Shown piece by piece: positions 8,009 to 16,056 of a stretch of 64,000 bases of DNA. The stretch comes from Myxococcales bacterium. GTDB lineage: Bacteria > Myxococcota_A > Polyangia > Polyangiales > Polyangiaceae. Both the position numbers and the translations under genes were made by a program. The notes under the pieces were generated by a model that worked only from the letters and a program-made list of their open reading frames with translations, made no database searches and was not told where the DNA came from. The stretch lies in contig JADJCA010000009.1 of the NCBI GenBank assembly GCA_016703425.1, positions 248,001 to 312,000 of the forward strand, read 5' to 3'. The stretch's first letter is position 1. Each line of letters begins with the position of its first letter.

Positions 8009-10399
8009 CTATCGACGCGTCGGATCGAAACGGGACCGCATCCCCTCCGAGAGCGCGCGGAAGGTCGCGTCGCGCTCAGGCGCCTCGCGCGCCCACGCCG
8101 TCGTACGGAAGGGCATCGCCGACTCGAACATGAGCCATAAGGACTCGTCGGGGATGCGCCGCGGGGGCTCGACCGCGTCGTCGGGCATCGCCAGCACGTG
8201 GTCGTAGGTTGCCGTTGAGACGCCGTGCGCCGTCAGCAACGGCGAGAGAAAGGTGCAGCCCGGGTCATACCCGGCGGAGGGCGACGGCGTGCGCACGACC
8301 ATGTTGATCTCGCTCGCTGCGTTTCGATGCATAAACGGTGGCCTAAAGCTGTGCTCGATGACCTCCCATCGACCCGGAAATACGACGACATCAGCGATGG
8401 CGCGTCCGTGATCGTCGAGCGGCGCGGTTAGCACCGTGAGGATGGACGGGTCGGGGTGATCGAAGCTGACCGATCCCATGGCGTTGAAGAGCGACAAATC
8501 GTAGGCGTGCGGCGCGTGATTTCCATGCCACGCGACAACGTCGAAGGGCGAGTGCGCCTGCGTCGCGGTGAAGAGGCGTCCGCCCAACTGCGTGACGAGA
8601 CGGAAGCCCGCCGGCGGTGTCCGGTCCTCGTAAGATGCCGCCGGCGCGATGAAGTGACGCGCATCGGCGAGACCGTTGGAGCCGATGGGACCCCGCTCCG
8701 GAAGACGCAAGCGACGCCCAAAGACCTCAAGGACCCAACCTCGACCCACGCCGTCGGGCAGTCCGATGGCGAACTTGAGGGCGCGCGGCACGATGAGCAC
8801 CGATCCCGGCGCGACACGCAGCCAGCCCAACTCGGTGCGACACTCGAGCGTGCCCTCCTGTGGAACGATGAGCAGATCGCCGTCGGCGTTGGAGAACGCG
8901 CAGTCGGACATGTCTGCGTTCGAGGCGTAGAGGTGAACGCGGTACCCGGGGCCCGACGTCGGGTCGCCGGCGCCGCCCAGCGTGACCAGCCCATCGACGA
9001 AGTCGACCTCCTGCGGAGGGACCGGTATCGGGAGCGGGCACCATCGCTCGCGGTTCGGCGACGCGTCCAAGAGCGGCGCGCCAAAACGCGGCGAAGGCAG
9101 CGGCAAGAGCTCGCCGTGAGAGAACGACGGCCGAATGCGGTACATCCACACGCGTGAGTTCTCTGCGCTGCGCACGGTGAACGGCGTTCCGTTCAGGAGC
9201 TCCGGATAGAGGCCAAAGGGGCCGCGACGCGGGGCGTTCTGCGTACGCGGCAACGCGTCCGCCAACGCCTCCGACTGATGCGGCGCACCGAGCCCCGCAG
9301 GGCCGTCAAGCTTGTCGGGCGCCCGCAGCGGCCGTGACTCCCCACGCGGCGGTTCCGCCCACGCCGCTCCGAGGAGCGCCTCAAGCGATGGCGCGTCGAG
9401 GGAGCGCGGCGAAGACGGGGGCGACGCCAAGATGGCCTGGACCACGCGTGCGATGCCGTCCTTCGGCATGCCGAGACTCGCAAGCGAACGCGGCGCGCCG
9501 GTGGCTTGTGCGAGGCGCTCGAGGCCGAGCACTGGGTCGACGACGCCGAGCGCGGTGGCGATGGCCCGCATCGCGTCGGGTGCAGCCTCGCGGTGAAAGC
9601 CAACGACGTGCGGCAAGAGCGCGGCGTGGGTCGCCGCGTGCGGGAGCGCGAAGCCTCCACCAAGGACGTGGCAGAGCTTGTGATGCAGTCCACCGCCCAC
9701 GTCACCGAAGACGCCGCCCGCGAGGTACGCGCCCTCGAGCGCCGCGCGACGCGCGCCGTCGTCGTCGAGGTTTGCCGCAAGAGCGGCTACGCCGCTGGCG
9801 AGCAGGCGGAGTGCCTCCTCGGCGGAGAGTTCGGTGGCACGGTCTCGCCCCAACACCCAGAGCGCTTCGACGGCGTGCGCCATCGCGTTCCACAGGCTCG
9901 CGACGGTAACACTTCGCGGAAGCGCAGAGAGGAGCGTCGCGTCGTAGATGACCAGCGCGGGCCGCACCCGCTCGTCTCGGCGCGTGACCTTCTCGCCACC
10001 GTCCGTGATCCCGAAGACGGGCGTCATCTCCGACCCCGAGTAGGTCGTCGGAACGGCGATGACCTTCACGGGTAGCTCGGCTGCTACGGCCTTCGCGAGA
10101 CCGATGGCCGAGCCACCACCAAACGCGAGCACCGCGTCGGCGTGAACGCGCTCGGCCTCGCTCCGCGCTTGCAGGACCACGTTGCGCGGCACGTGCTCCT
10201 TGGCGATGGCCAAGACCCCAACGGCAATCTCACCGAGCTGCGCTGCCAGCGCGGCCGCTTCCGAGGCGCGCCCCGGCGTTGCCACCACCAAGACGCGGGC
10301 TGCGCCGAGCTCGGCGATCGGGCCGAGGATGCGCGCCCTGGCGCCGTCGCCGAAGACGACGCGCGTGGCGCCACGCTGCATGACGAACTCTCGCTTCAT
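8009..10399 (-). CDS. Maleylacetate reductase - homogentisate 1,2-dioxygenase fusion
   Basis: 796 residues. Start at ATG 10399: AGAGG lies 8 bases upstream and the protein then begins like known maleylacetate reductases; in-frame ATGs at 10417 and 10450 are alternatives. Residues 1-350 are a full maleylacetate reductase (iron-alcohol-dehydrogenase superfamily): NAD(P) loop AFGGGSAIGLAKA (92-104), VPTTYSGSEMTP, and the His cluster NAMAHAVEALW (His175), GLHHKLCHVLGG, LPHAATHA. A 20-residue linker follows. Residues ~365-796 are a full homogentisate dioxygenase: TQNAPRRGPFGLYPE near its start, base region VVAWHGNHAP (His625), and Fe ligands PPFMHRNAASE (His691, Glu697) and TAHG (His725). One enzyme opens a homogentisate- or hydroquinone-type ring; the other reduces maleylacetate. 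Divergent from an acyl-CoA ligase gene. Confidence 0.9.
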   Translation of the reverse strand: MKREFVMQRGATRVVFGDGARARILGPIAELGAARVLVVATPGRASEAAALAAQLGEIAVGVLAIAKEHVPRNVVLQARSEAERVHADAVLAFGGGSAIGLAKAVAAELPVKVIAVPTTYSGSEMTPVFGITDGGEKVTRRDERVRPALVIYDATLLSALPRSVTVASLWNAMAHAVEALWVLGRDRATELSAEEALRLLASGVAALAANLDDDGARRAALEGAYLAGGVFGDVGGGLHHKLCHVLGGGFALPHAATHAALLPHVVGFHREAAPDAMRAIATALGVVDPVLGLERLAQATGAPRSLASLGMPKDGIARVVQAILASPPSSPRSLDAPSLEALLGAAWAEPPRGESRPLRAPDKLDGPAGLGAPHQSEALADALPRTQNAPRRGPFGLYPELLNGTPFTVRSAENSRVWMYRIRPSFSHGELLPLPSPRFGAPLLDASPNRERWCPLPIPVPPQEVDFVDGLVTLGGAGDPTSGPGYRVHLYASNADMSDCAFSNADGDLLIVPQEGTLECRTELGWLRVAPGSVLIVPRALKFAIGLPDGVGRGWVLEVFGRRLRLPERGPIGSNGLADARHFIAPAASYEDRTPPAGFRLVTQLGGRLFTATQAHSPFDVVAWHGNHAPHAYDLSLFNAMGSVSFDHPDPSILTVLTAPLDDHGRAIADVVVFPGRWEVIEHSFRPPFMHRNAASEINMVVRTPSPSAGYDPGCTFLSPLLTAHGVSTATYDHVLAMPDDAVEPPRRIPDESLWLMFESAMPFRTTAWAREAPERDATFRALSEGMRSRFDPTRR

Positions 10400-10520
10400 C
10401 GCGCCGACCTCTAACATTTCTTCCGCCTTGTGAATGCCTGGGCATCGCACCTAGGCTCGGTGAACGGGACCGGAGGGACGGTCGCACGAAGCGCAGTCGC
10501 CATCTAGCCTCCATGCATCC

Positions 10521-12065
10521 ATGAGCGCCCCGCCCTTCCCCGAGACGATTCCCGATCTGCTCGAATGGCGGGCGGCCTCGTGCGGCCCGCGACCGTGGCT
10601 CTTCGCCAACGGCGCCGCGCTGTCGTTGAACGAGGTCCTAGCAATCGTCGATCGATACGCCACAGGCCTTCTCGAGCGCGGCGTCGGACGTGGCGACCGA
10701 GTAGCGCTCATCCTCGGAAACCAGCCGGAGGCGCTCTTCACGTGGTTCGCGGCCAACCGCCTCGGCGCCGCCGCGATGCCGCTCCAGCCAAGCCTCAAGC
10801 GCCGCGAAGTTGCAGGCATCTTACACACAACACGACCGCGCGTCGTCGTCACCGAAGCACGCGAGGCAGCGCTGGACCTCGCGACCCTCGCCGTCAACGA
10901 CTTGAACGGAGGGCCTCCGCCACAGGTAACGACCCCTCAGGCGCTCGCGGCGGCAGGCAGCGGCTCGCCGAGGGCCGCCGTTCACCCCGACGACGTGGCC
11001 GTGCTCCTCGCTACCTCTGGCACGACCGGCGAGCCCAAGGCAGTCCAGCAAACGCATCGCACGTATACGCTCACGGCCGAGAGCTTCCCCGCTTGGGTTG
11101 GCCTGGGAGAAGAGGACCGGCTCTTGGCGGCGCTCCCGCTCTTTCATATCAACGCGCAGGCCTATTCGGTGATGGGTGCGTTGGGGGCCGGCGCAAGTTT
11201 GGCGCTGCTTCCCAAGTTTTCCGCCTCGACATTTTGGGCCGACGCCGCGCGGCTCGGCGCCACCGAGTTCAACGCCGTCGGCGCCATGATTCGGATCCTC
11301 GCGAACACCCCCGCTGGTTCACACGATCGCGCTCACGGCGTGCGCCTCTGTTACGCGGCGCTCGCCCTCCCAGAAGCGGAGCATCGCGCCTTCGAGGCGC
11401 GCTTCGGCCTCTCGATGACCGTAGGCTACGGCCTCTCCGAGACGACCTTCGGAACCGTTTGGCCGCGCGACGCGCGCCCTTACGGGACCATGGGCGTCTT
11501 GCGCCAACACCCGCGCCTCGGCGTCGTCAACCATGCGCGCGTGGTGCGCGACGACGGCACCGATGCGGCCGACGACGAGGCGGGGGAGCTCTTGCTAAGA
11601 AACCCCGCGATGATGCGTGGCTACATGGGTCGGGCGGGCGAGACGGAGGCCGCGTTCACGGGGCCATGGTTTGGGACCGGCGATCTCGTGCGACGCGACG
11701 CGGCGGGAAGCTACACCTTCGTCGCTCGCAAGAAGGACGTGCTTCGGAGGCGCGGAGAGAACGTCGCGGCGGCCGAGATTGAGGCCGTTCTGGCGAGTCA
11801 CCCGGCTGTGAGCGAAGCCGCGGCGGTGGGCGTGCCGTCGGCACTCGGCGAAGACGAGATCGTGGCGTTCGTACTCCTTCGCAGCGGGGCCGGCGCGAGC
11901 GCTGACGAGTTGCGTCAATGGGCGCGAGAGCGGCTTGCCGACTTCAAAGTCCCTAGCGCGATGCACGTTGTCGATGAGCTTCCGCGAACGCCGACGGCGC
12001 GCGTCGCCAAGCACGTGCTGCGAGCGCGAGTCGAGGCGCTCCGGCGTTCGGAGGGGGGCGGGTGA
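10521..12065 (+). CDS. AMP-forming acyl-CoA synthetase/ligase
   Basis: 514 residues, normal length for the ANL adenylating family. Motifs in order: P-loop 'LLATSGTTGEPKAVQQTH' (~165-182), 'ALPLFHINAQ' (A4), 'GYGLSETTFG' (A5), 'WFGTGDLVRR' (A7), hinge 'RKKDVLRRRGENVAAAEIE' (A8) and near the end 'PRTPTARVAKH' with the adenylation Lys. It activates a carboxylic acid to its acyl-AMP and then the CoA thioester in the cytoplasm. By general look it is closest to crotonobetaine/carnitine- or aryl-acid CoA ligases; the substrate cannot be read. The 121-bp divergent spacer shared with the reductase-dioxygenase fusion suggests a joint role in aromatic or organic-acid breakdown. Confidence 0.88.
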   Translation: MSAPPFPETIPDLLEWRAASCGPRPWLFANGAALSLNEVLAIVDRYATGLLERGVGRGDRVALILGNQPEALFTWFAANRLGAAAMPLQPSLKRREVAGILHTTRPRVVVTEAREAALDLATLAVNDLNGGPPPQVTTPQALAAAGSGSPRAAVHPDDVAVLLATSGTTGEPKAVQQTHRTYTLTAESFPAWVGLGEEDRLLAALPLFHINAQAYSVMGALGAGASLALLPKFSASTFWADAARLGATEFNAVGAMIRILANTPAGSHDRAHGVRLCYAALALPEAEHRAFEARFGLSMTVGYGLSETTFGTVWPRDARPYGTMGVLRQHPRLGVVNHARVVRDDGTDAADDEAGELLLRNPAMMRGYMGRAGETEAAFTGPWFGTGDLVRRDAAGSYTFVARKKDVLRRRGENVAAAEIEAVLASHPAVSEAAAVGVPSALGEDEIVAFVLLRSGAGASADELRQWARERLADFKVPSAMHVVDELPRTPTARVAKHVLRARVEALRRSEGGG

Positions 12066-12246
12066 CGTCGCGGGCGCGACGCCGTCGCGAGACACGGATG
12101 GACGAGCCTCCCCCCTCCCCTCGCGAGGCGCCGCGGCAAAGTCCGTCGGAAGCGGAGAATGCGGGCCGCCGCCCGGCCTTCCGTCAAGGCTTCGCACTTT
12201 CGCGGAGGCGGCCGCCGCCGGCATGCCTCGTGCGTGACGGGAAACC

Positions 12247-12870
12247 ATGGCAACCCGGTCGGTCCTCGCCGTTCTCGTTGTGGCTTCTGTGGGCTGCGGC
12301 TCAAGCGGTTCGGCCGGCGACGTCGGGACATCGGGCGACGCGCTCACGGGGACCTCGTGCGAGCCCAGCGATCAGGCGCTCTTCTTCCACGGCATGAACG
12401 GCTTCGGGCGCGAGCTTGCGGCGCCCGGACTGTGCTTGCCGCGACTCTCCAGCTTTTGGAACGACACGGCCTTCATCGACGCATCGGGAGCCAGCGTCGT
12501 GGGAGGCTACAGCGCCGGACGGCTTCCCCTCTTGCGGCGCCTCGCAGCGGGGGCGGCGACGGAGAGCACCGCGATCATGTTGGACCCGTCGTATTCTGAC
12601 GGCGCTCGCTTCGACGGCGTGACGGGTCCCAACGTGGTGACGCGATGGCTCGAGGGCGACGCGGCGCGACGCTTCGTGTTCGTCTACTCGCCGGCGAGCG
12701 CCGGGTGGCGCGAATACGTGGCCCTCATGGAGGGCCCCCTCGCGGCGCAGATTCGCACCTGTCCGGTCAGGGGCGCACACGGTGACCTGCCTCGAATCGT
12801 GACGGAGCGACTCTTCCTCGACGTCGACGCGTGGCTCGCCGAACGATGCGCCGACAGCTCGCCGCGCTGA
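12247..12870 (+). CDS. Small secreted or lipid-anchored alpha/beta-hydrolase-like protein
   Basis: 207 residues. A short hydrophobic start ends in VGCGSS (Cys17); the -3 residue is Ser, so the lipobox is weak and plain secretion is possible. Hydrolase-like features: 'FFHGMNGFG' (47-54) as an oxyanion-hole His-Gly motif, 'GGYSAGR' (86-92) as a G-x-S-x-G nucleophile elbow with Ser89, 'MLDPSYSDG' with Asp113, and 'RGAHGDLP' with His178 near the end, the correct order for a Ser-Asp-His triad. At 207 residues it is a minimal version of the fold. Function likely an esterase/lipase-type hydrolysis outside the cytoplasm; substrate unknown. Confidence 0.65.
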   Translation: MATRSVLAVLVVASVGCGSSGSAGDVGTSGDALTGTSCEPSDQALFFHGMNGFGRELAAPGLCLPRLSSFWNDTAFIDASGASVVGGYSAGRLPLLRRLAAGAATESTAIMLDPSYSDGARFDGVTGPNVVTRWLEGDAARRFVFVYSPASAGWREYVALMEGPLAAQIRTCPVRGAHGDLPRIVTERLFLDVDAWLAERCADSSPR

Positions 12871-12886
12871 AGGCCCGTCGCCGGCC

Positions 12887-12931
12887 CGCGCCAAGAGGCG
12901 CGAGGCCTTGAGAGGTAGCGGCCCTTTTTTT
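12887..12931 (+). terminator. Possible terminator after the hydrolase-like gene
   Basis: A 6-bp GC stem (12887-12892 with 12897-12902, loop AAGA) inside a larger AAGGCC...GGCCTT pairing, followed after about 22 bases by a run of seven T (12925-12931). The distance between stem and T run is longer than in a textbook intrinsic terminator, so the call is tentative. Confidence 0.35.
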
Positions 12932-12953
12932 CGTCACGCCCGCGCAACTTCTC

Positions 12954-13005
12954 CATCGGCAAGGCCGATGTCTTCTTTGAGGCCCGGAAAGCCTCACCAA
13001 GGAGG
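12954..13005 (+). promoter_or_regulatory. 5' leader hairpins and strong RBS of the translocon-like operon
   Basis: A perfect 7-bp hairpin CATCGGC-AAG-GCCGATG (12954-12970) is followed by GAGGC...GCCTC (12979-12995) and then the near-consensus ribosome binding site AAGGAGG (12999-13005), five bases before ATG 13011. Translation of the first gene should be efficient. No convincing -35/-10 or sigma-54 box is visible upstream. Confidence 0.5.
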
Positions 13006-13010
13006 CATCC

Positions 13011-13223
13011 ATGAGAAACCATCTTTGCGCCCTCGAGGCCCAATACGAGGCGCTCACGCGCGAGTGGCAGCGCGTCGCGACCGCCGCAAACGACTTCGAG
13101 GTCGTCGCCATCGAGCTCGATCCGAAGACCCTCGAGGCCATCGGCGAGCTCACCGACGTGACGACCCTCACGGCGTTCACGCCATCCCTCCTGCCGCGCT
13201 CGGCGAGCGCTCTGCGAGGGTGA
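13011..13223 (+). CDS. Small protein, LcrG-like by position (possible tip-protein chaperone)
   Basis: 70 residues with the best ribosome binding site in the region. Residues 5-30 are predicted helical and charged (LEAQYEALTREWQRV), then 'IELDPKTLEAIGELTD' and a short basic end. No signal peptide and no membrane segment. In Yersinia lcrGVH-yopBD and Pseudomonas pcrGVH-popBD the first gene encodes a ~95-residue coiled-coil chaperone of the needle-tip protein; this ORF sits in exactly that slot. Sequence similarity is too weak by eye to prove it, so the function is assigned by context only. Its stop overlaps the next start (GTGA). Confidence 0.55.
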   Translation: MRNHLCALEAQYEALTREWQRVATAANDFEVVAIELDPKTLEAIGELTDVTTLTAFTPSLLPRSASALRG

Positions 13224-13876
13224 CCGTGGACAACATCCGTACGCACTCCTCCTATTTCGTCGCCCAAGCGGCGCCGCCGCCCATGGTCGTGGGGACGCTC
13301 ACGATGGACGCGCTCATGACCTATTGTCAGGGTCGGCTCGCCGATCTCGACGCGCGCGTCGCGGGCCTCTTCGCCGGTCAGAAAAAATCCGTCGACGACG
13401 CCGCCGAGCTCGAGCGCCTCATCAGCAGTCTTGCAAGCCTCACGGGCGGCGTTCAGAAGGGCGGAAAGGCGGCCCACGACATCATCCGTGCATACCAGGC
13501 GGCCATCGCGACGGTGGGGCCCGACACACCGCTGGGGCGAAAACTCGAAGGCGCGCAGCAAGCGTTCATCTCCCAAGTGGGCACCGACGGTGGCCTCGCG
13601 CTTCGGTCCGAGATGAGCGAGCCGGACTACTGGAGCAAGACGCTGGCCCCCGATGCCGACGGTCAAGCCGTCAACGCGCTAAGCGTCGACGACCTGAAGC
13701 CAGGCATCGATCACCTCAAGGGTCTCGCCAGCGAGCTGAGCCACGGCATGGAGCTGGGAATGATCTCGCTCCAGTCGCTCATGTCGCAGCGCCAGATGGC
13801 CATCCAGGTGGCCACGAACCTCATTCAGTCGGTCGGCGACACGGCCAACAAGATTGCTCAGAACGTCGGGAGGTGA
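13220..13876 (+). CDS. Type III secretion needle-tip-like (LcrV/IpaD-class) protein
   Basis: 218 residues from GTG 13220 (GCGAGG upstream, overlap GTGA with the previous stop); the frame is open upstream but that part lies in the neighbouring gene. Soluble, no signal peptide, one Cys (Cys36). Mostly helical, with a long helix at the C-terminus (residues 160-218) ending LMSQRQMAIQVATNLIQSVG and then DTANKIAQNVGR. This amphipathic terminal helix, rich in Gln/Asn/Ile and ending near the last residue, is typical of tip and filament proteins of the LcrV/IpaD/SseB/EspA kind. Position two in an lcrGVH-yopBD-like order supports the reading. No tip protein would have a function without a needle, and none is in this window. 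Confidence 0.55.
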   Translation: MTVDNIRTHSSYFVAQAAPPPMVVGTLTMDALMTYCQGRLADLDARVAGLFAGQKKSVDDAAELERLISSLASLTGGVQKGGKAAHDIIRAYQAAIATVGPDTPLGRKLEGAQQAFISQVGTDGGLALRSEMSEPDYWSKTLAPDADGQAVNALSVDDLKPGIDHLKGLASELSHGMELGMISLQSLMSQRQMAIQVATNLIQSVGDTANKIAQNVGR

Positions 13877-13879
13877 ACC

Positions 13880-14290
13880 ATGCAACTTCACATTGATTCG
13901 AAGCCCAAAGAGTCCATCGCCGACCGCCGCCGAGCGACCGAGGCGCTCTACGCGACGGGCCACTTCCTCCTCGAAGGCGACAGGCCGGCGCACGCCAGCG
14001 GGGTCTTCCGCGCCATGGCGCTCCTCGCGCCGACCGATGAGCGAGCGTGGCTCGGGCTCGGTTCGTGCCACGAGGCCCTCGGACAGTCGCTGATGGCGCT
14101 CGAGATGTACGGCACCGGCGGGGTGCTGGCGCGGCACCCAGTGCGCCTCGAGGTTGCGCGCGCGCGCCTTCTGAGAACCCTTGGTCGCGGTGACGAAGGC
14201 GATGAGGCGCTGGCGCGCGCCGCAGAACATGCGGAGCAGAGCGGCGAGCCGGCCCTTGTGGCGCTCGTGAGCGAGGAGGCACGCTCGTGA
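13880..14290 (+). CDS. Class II type III secretion chaperone-like TPR protein (SycD/LcrH type)
   Basis: 136 residues, close to the family's ~160. Ribosome binding site GGGAGG six bases before ATG 13880. Residues ~25-125 hold three TPR-like helix pairs: LYATGHFLLEGDRPAHASGV, 'FRAMALLAPTDERAWLGLGSC' and 'HEALGQSLMALEMYGTGGVL'. The phrase 'aW-LGLGSCHEALGQ' and the following 'YGTGGVLARHP' are the signature look of SycD/LcrH/IpgC chaperones, which hold the two hydrophobic translocators in the cytoplasm before secretion. The two genes after it encode such hydrophobic proteins. A generic TPR protein is the alternative. Confidence 0.68.
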   Translation: MQLHIDSKPKESIADRRRATEALYATGHFLLEGDRPAHASGVFRAMALLAPTDERAWLGLGSCHEALGQSLMALEMYGTGGVLARHPVRLEVARARLLRTLGRGDEGDEALARAAEHAEQSGEPALVALVSEEARS

Positions 14291-15285
14291 GCGTCGTCGA
14301 GCCGGCGCGGGGCGCGCGCGACGTCGCAGAGTTGGAGCGCCCGAGCCCTTTGGGGCGGCGCGTCGTTCGCGAGCTCATGCCGGCGCCCGCGGAGTTCGGC
14401 AAGGACGCGCTCCCCAGCGCCGAGGCCGAGCTCTACCGCATCGTTGTCAAGCGGCGCGGCGACCAATCGACGGCCGCAAAGGACAACGTCGAGAGCGCCG
14501 GCAAGCGCATCGCCGAGTGTTTTGCGCGCGAAGCGGCCGCGACGCAGCGCGAGCACGAAAAGAGCCATGAGTCGGGCCGAGGATTCTTCGAGTCCATCGG
14601 AAAGCTCATCGGGGACTTCGTCGACGACGTGGTCCACTTGCGCCTGGGCGAGGCGCTAGAGCACGCGACAGAGAACCTCGAGGAGGCGTGGAACAGCCCG
14701 CGCTTCTGGAGCGATCTCGAAAAGGCAGCGGCGATCGTCGCCAAGGGGGCAGCCGTGGTCGCCGCGGCGGCCGCCACCGTGGCGACGCTTGGAACGGCGG
14801 CGCCGGTAGCCGTGGTGCTGGTTGGGGTCGGGCTGTCCGCGCTGAGCGTCGCCGACGGCGAGCTCCACATGCTCGAGGCCTGCGGCGTCGACGCGAAGAC
14901 TGCCGGTTGGATCCGCGTAGGCGTCGGCGTAGCGGGCGCCGCCACCACGGGGGGAGCGAGCCTCCTCGCCGCCGGTGGCGCGGCACCGGCGTGGGCCAAC
15001 GCAGCACGCATCGCGGGGGTCGCCGCCGGCGCGCTTGGCGGGGCCGCGCAAGTGATTCAAGGGGGAGCGCACGCGCGAAACGGCGAGTTCGCGGCCGCGA
15101 TGCAAGAGGCGGTCGCCGACCGGCAACTCGCCGCGCACCAGCGGGCGCGGCTCGAGCGATCCATCGAGGGCTTGCTTCGCGCCGTGAAGGAGGCCGACGC
15201 GTCGCTGGAACACGCCCTCACGGGACTCCACGAGGCATCGAACACCCGAAACGAAACCCTCTTACTCGTTGGGAGCCGCGCATGA
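14287..15285 (+). CDS. SctE/YopB-like hydrophobic translocator candidate
   Basis: 332 residues from GTG 14287, overlapping the chaperone stop (GTGA). Residues 1-145 are hydrophilic and helical; residues 146-189 and 210-261 are two long Ala/Gly/Val hydrophobic stretches separated by 'ELHMLEACGVDAKTAGWIRV'; residues 262-332 are a charged coiled-coil-like tail. Two central hydrophobic hairpins flanked by soluble helical ends, without signal peptide, is the layout of YopB/IpaB/SipB major translocators that insert into the target-cell membrane as a pore. Name and role rest on layout and gene order. A different pore-forming or polymorphic membrane-active protein is possible. Confidence 0.6.
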   Translation: MSVVEPARGARDVAELERPSPLGRRVVRELMPAPAEFGKDALPSAEAELYRIVVKRRGDQSTAAKDNVESAGKRIAECFAREAAATQREHEKSHESGRGFFESIGKLIGDFVDDVVHLRLGEALEHATENLEEAWNSPRFWSDLEKAAAIVAKGAAVVAAAAATVATLGTAAPVAVVLVGVGLSALSVADGELHMLEACGVDAKTAGWIRVGVGVAGAATTGGASLLAAGGAAPAWANAARIAGVAAGALGGAAQVIQGGAHARNGEFAAAMQEAVADRQLAAHQRARLERSIEGLLRAVKEADASLEHALTGLHEASNTRNETLLLVGSRA

Positions 15286-15989
15286 ACAGTATCCATTCGG
15301 CAACGGCGACGCCGGTCTCGCCGCCGACGGCCGGGACGTCGCAAACACCAGCGGGCAGTCCGACGACACCCGCGGCGGCGCTACCGATGCCCTTGCCACT
15401 CGGCAATGTCGCGATCGAACTCGCCGCGCTGGTCCTTGAAGAAGGGCACTCGCGGGCAAAGACGGCGCGCGCGTCGGAAGCGAACCTGGAGCGCTCGGCG
15501 CGCGTCGCCGAAGACCGCATCGTCGACGAGATGCGCGCCCGCGCCGCGTCGACCCGGGAACACGCGCTCCTCGCTGGCGCCTTCACCGCCGCCGGTGGTC
15601 TCGCGTCGGTGGGGAGTGCCGTGACCTCCGCCGTCGCGATGCGGAACGGCGCCGCTACGACCGGCGCAGGCGCGAGCGCTGCTGAGGCGTCCGGCTCGAC
15701 GGCCAAGGCCTCGGTGTTGCCCTTCGTCGCCAAGGGGCTCGAAGCCACCGGCAAAGGCCTCGGCGACACCTCGCACGTCGTCCGGAGCCTCGCCGAGGCC
15801 GTGCAAACCGACCACGACGCGACGACGGAGCGAGAGCGCAATACCGCGCGGCGAGCCTTGCGCGCCTCGGAGTCTTGGCAGAAGGACTCCGTGAGTGCGG
15901 GCGAGCTCATTGAGCGGGCGCTCGCCTTCGCTCGCGAGCACGAGAAGGCTCGCTCAGAAACGCTCCTCGCCATCGGCCGCAGGGCCTGA
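15282..15989 (+). CDS. SctB/YopD-like minor translocator candidate
   Basis: 235 residues from ATG 15282, overlapping the upstream stop (ATGA). Residues 1-40 are Thr/Pro/Ala-rich and disordered, as in secreted type III substrates. Residues ~45-92 are helical, residues 94-120 form one hydrophobic segment (HALLAGAFTAAGGLASVGSA), and residues ~150-235 are a charged helical tail ending in a motif shared with the previous protein (ETLLAIGRRA versus ETLLLVGSRA). One transmembrane segment and an amphipathic C-terminal helix match YopD/IpaC minor translocators. The shared C-terminal ends suggest that both proteins are partners or share ancestry. Confidence 0.58.
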   Translation: MNSIHSATATPVSPPTAGTSQTPAGSPTTPAAALPMPLPLGNVAIELAALVLEEGHSRAKTARASEANLERSARVAEDRIVDEMRARAASTREHALLAGAFTAAGGLASVGSAVTSAVAMRNGAATTGAGASAAEASGSTAKASVLPFVAKGLEATGKGLGDTSHVVRSLAEAVQTDHDATTERERNTARRALRASESWQKDSVSAGELIERALAFAREHEKARSETLLAIGRRA

Positions 15990-16056
15990 CCGAGCGGGCG
16001 CGAAGCCAACGGATTGGGCGAGCGACGATGGCGAGCTGTGCCATCATCGGCGCGCC

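Noticed and set aside
10434..10445. ATGCC-TG-GGCAT palindrome in the spacer between the fusion gene and the acyl-CoA ligase
   Set aside because: Only 5-bp arms in a G/C-rich spacer; too weak to call an operator without comparison to relatives.
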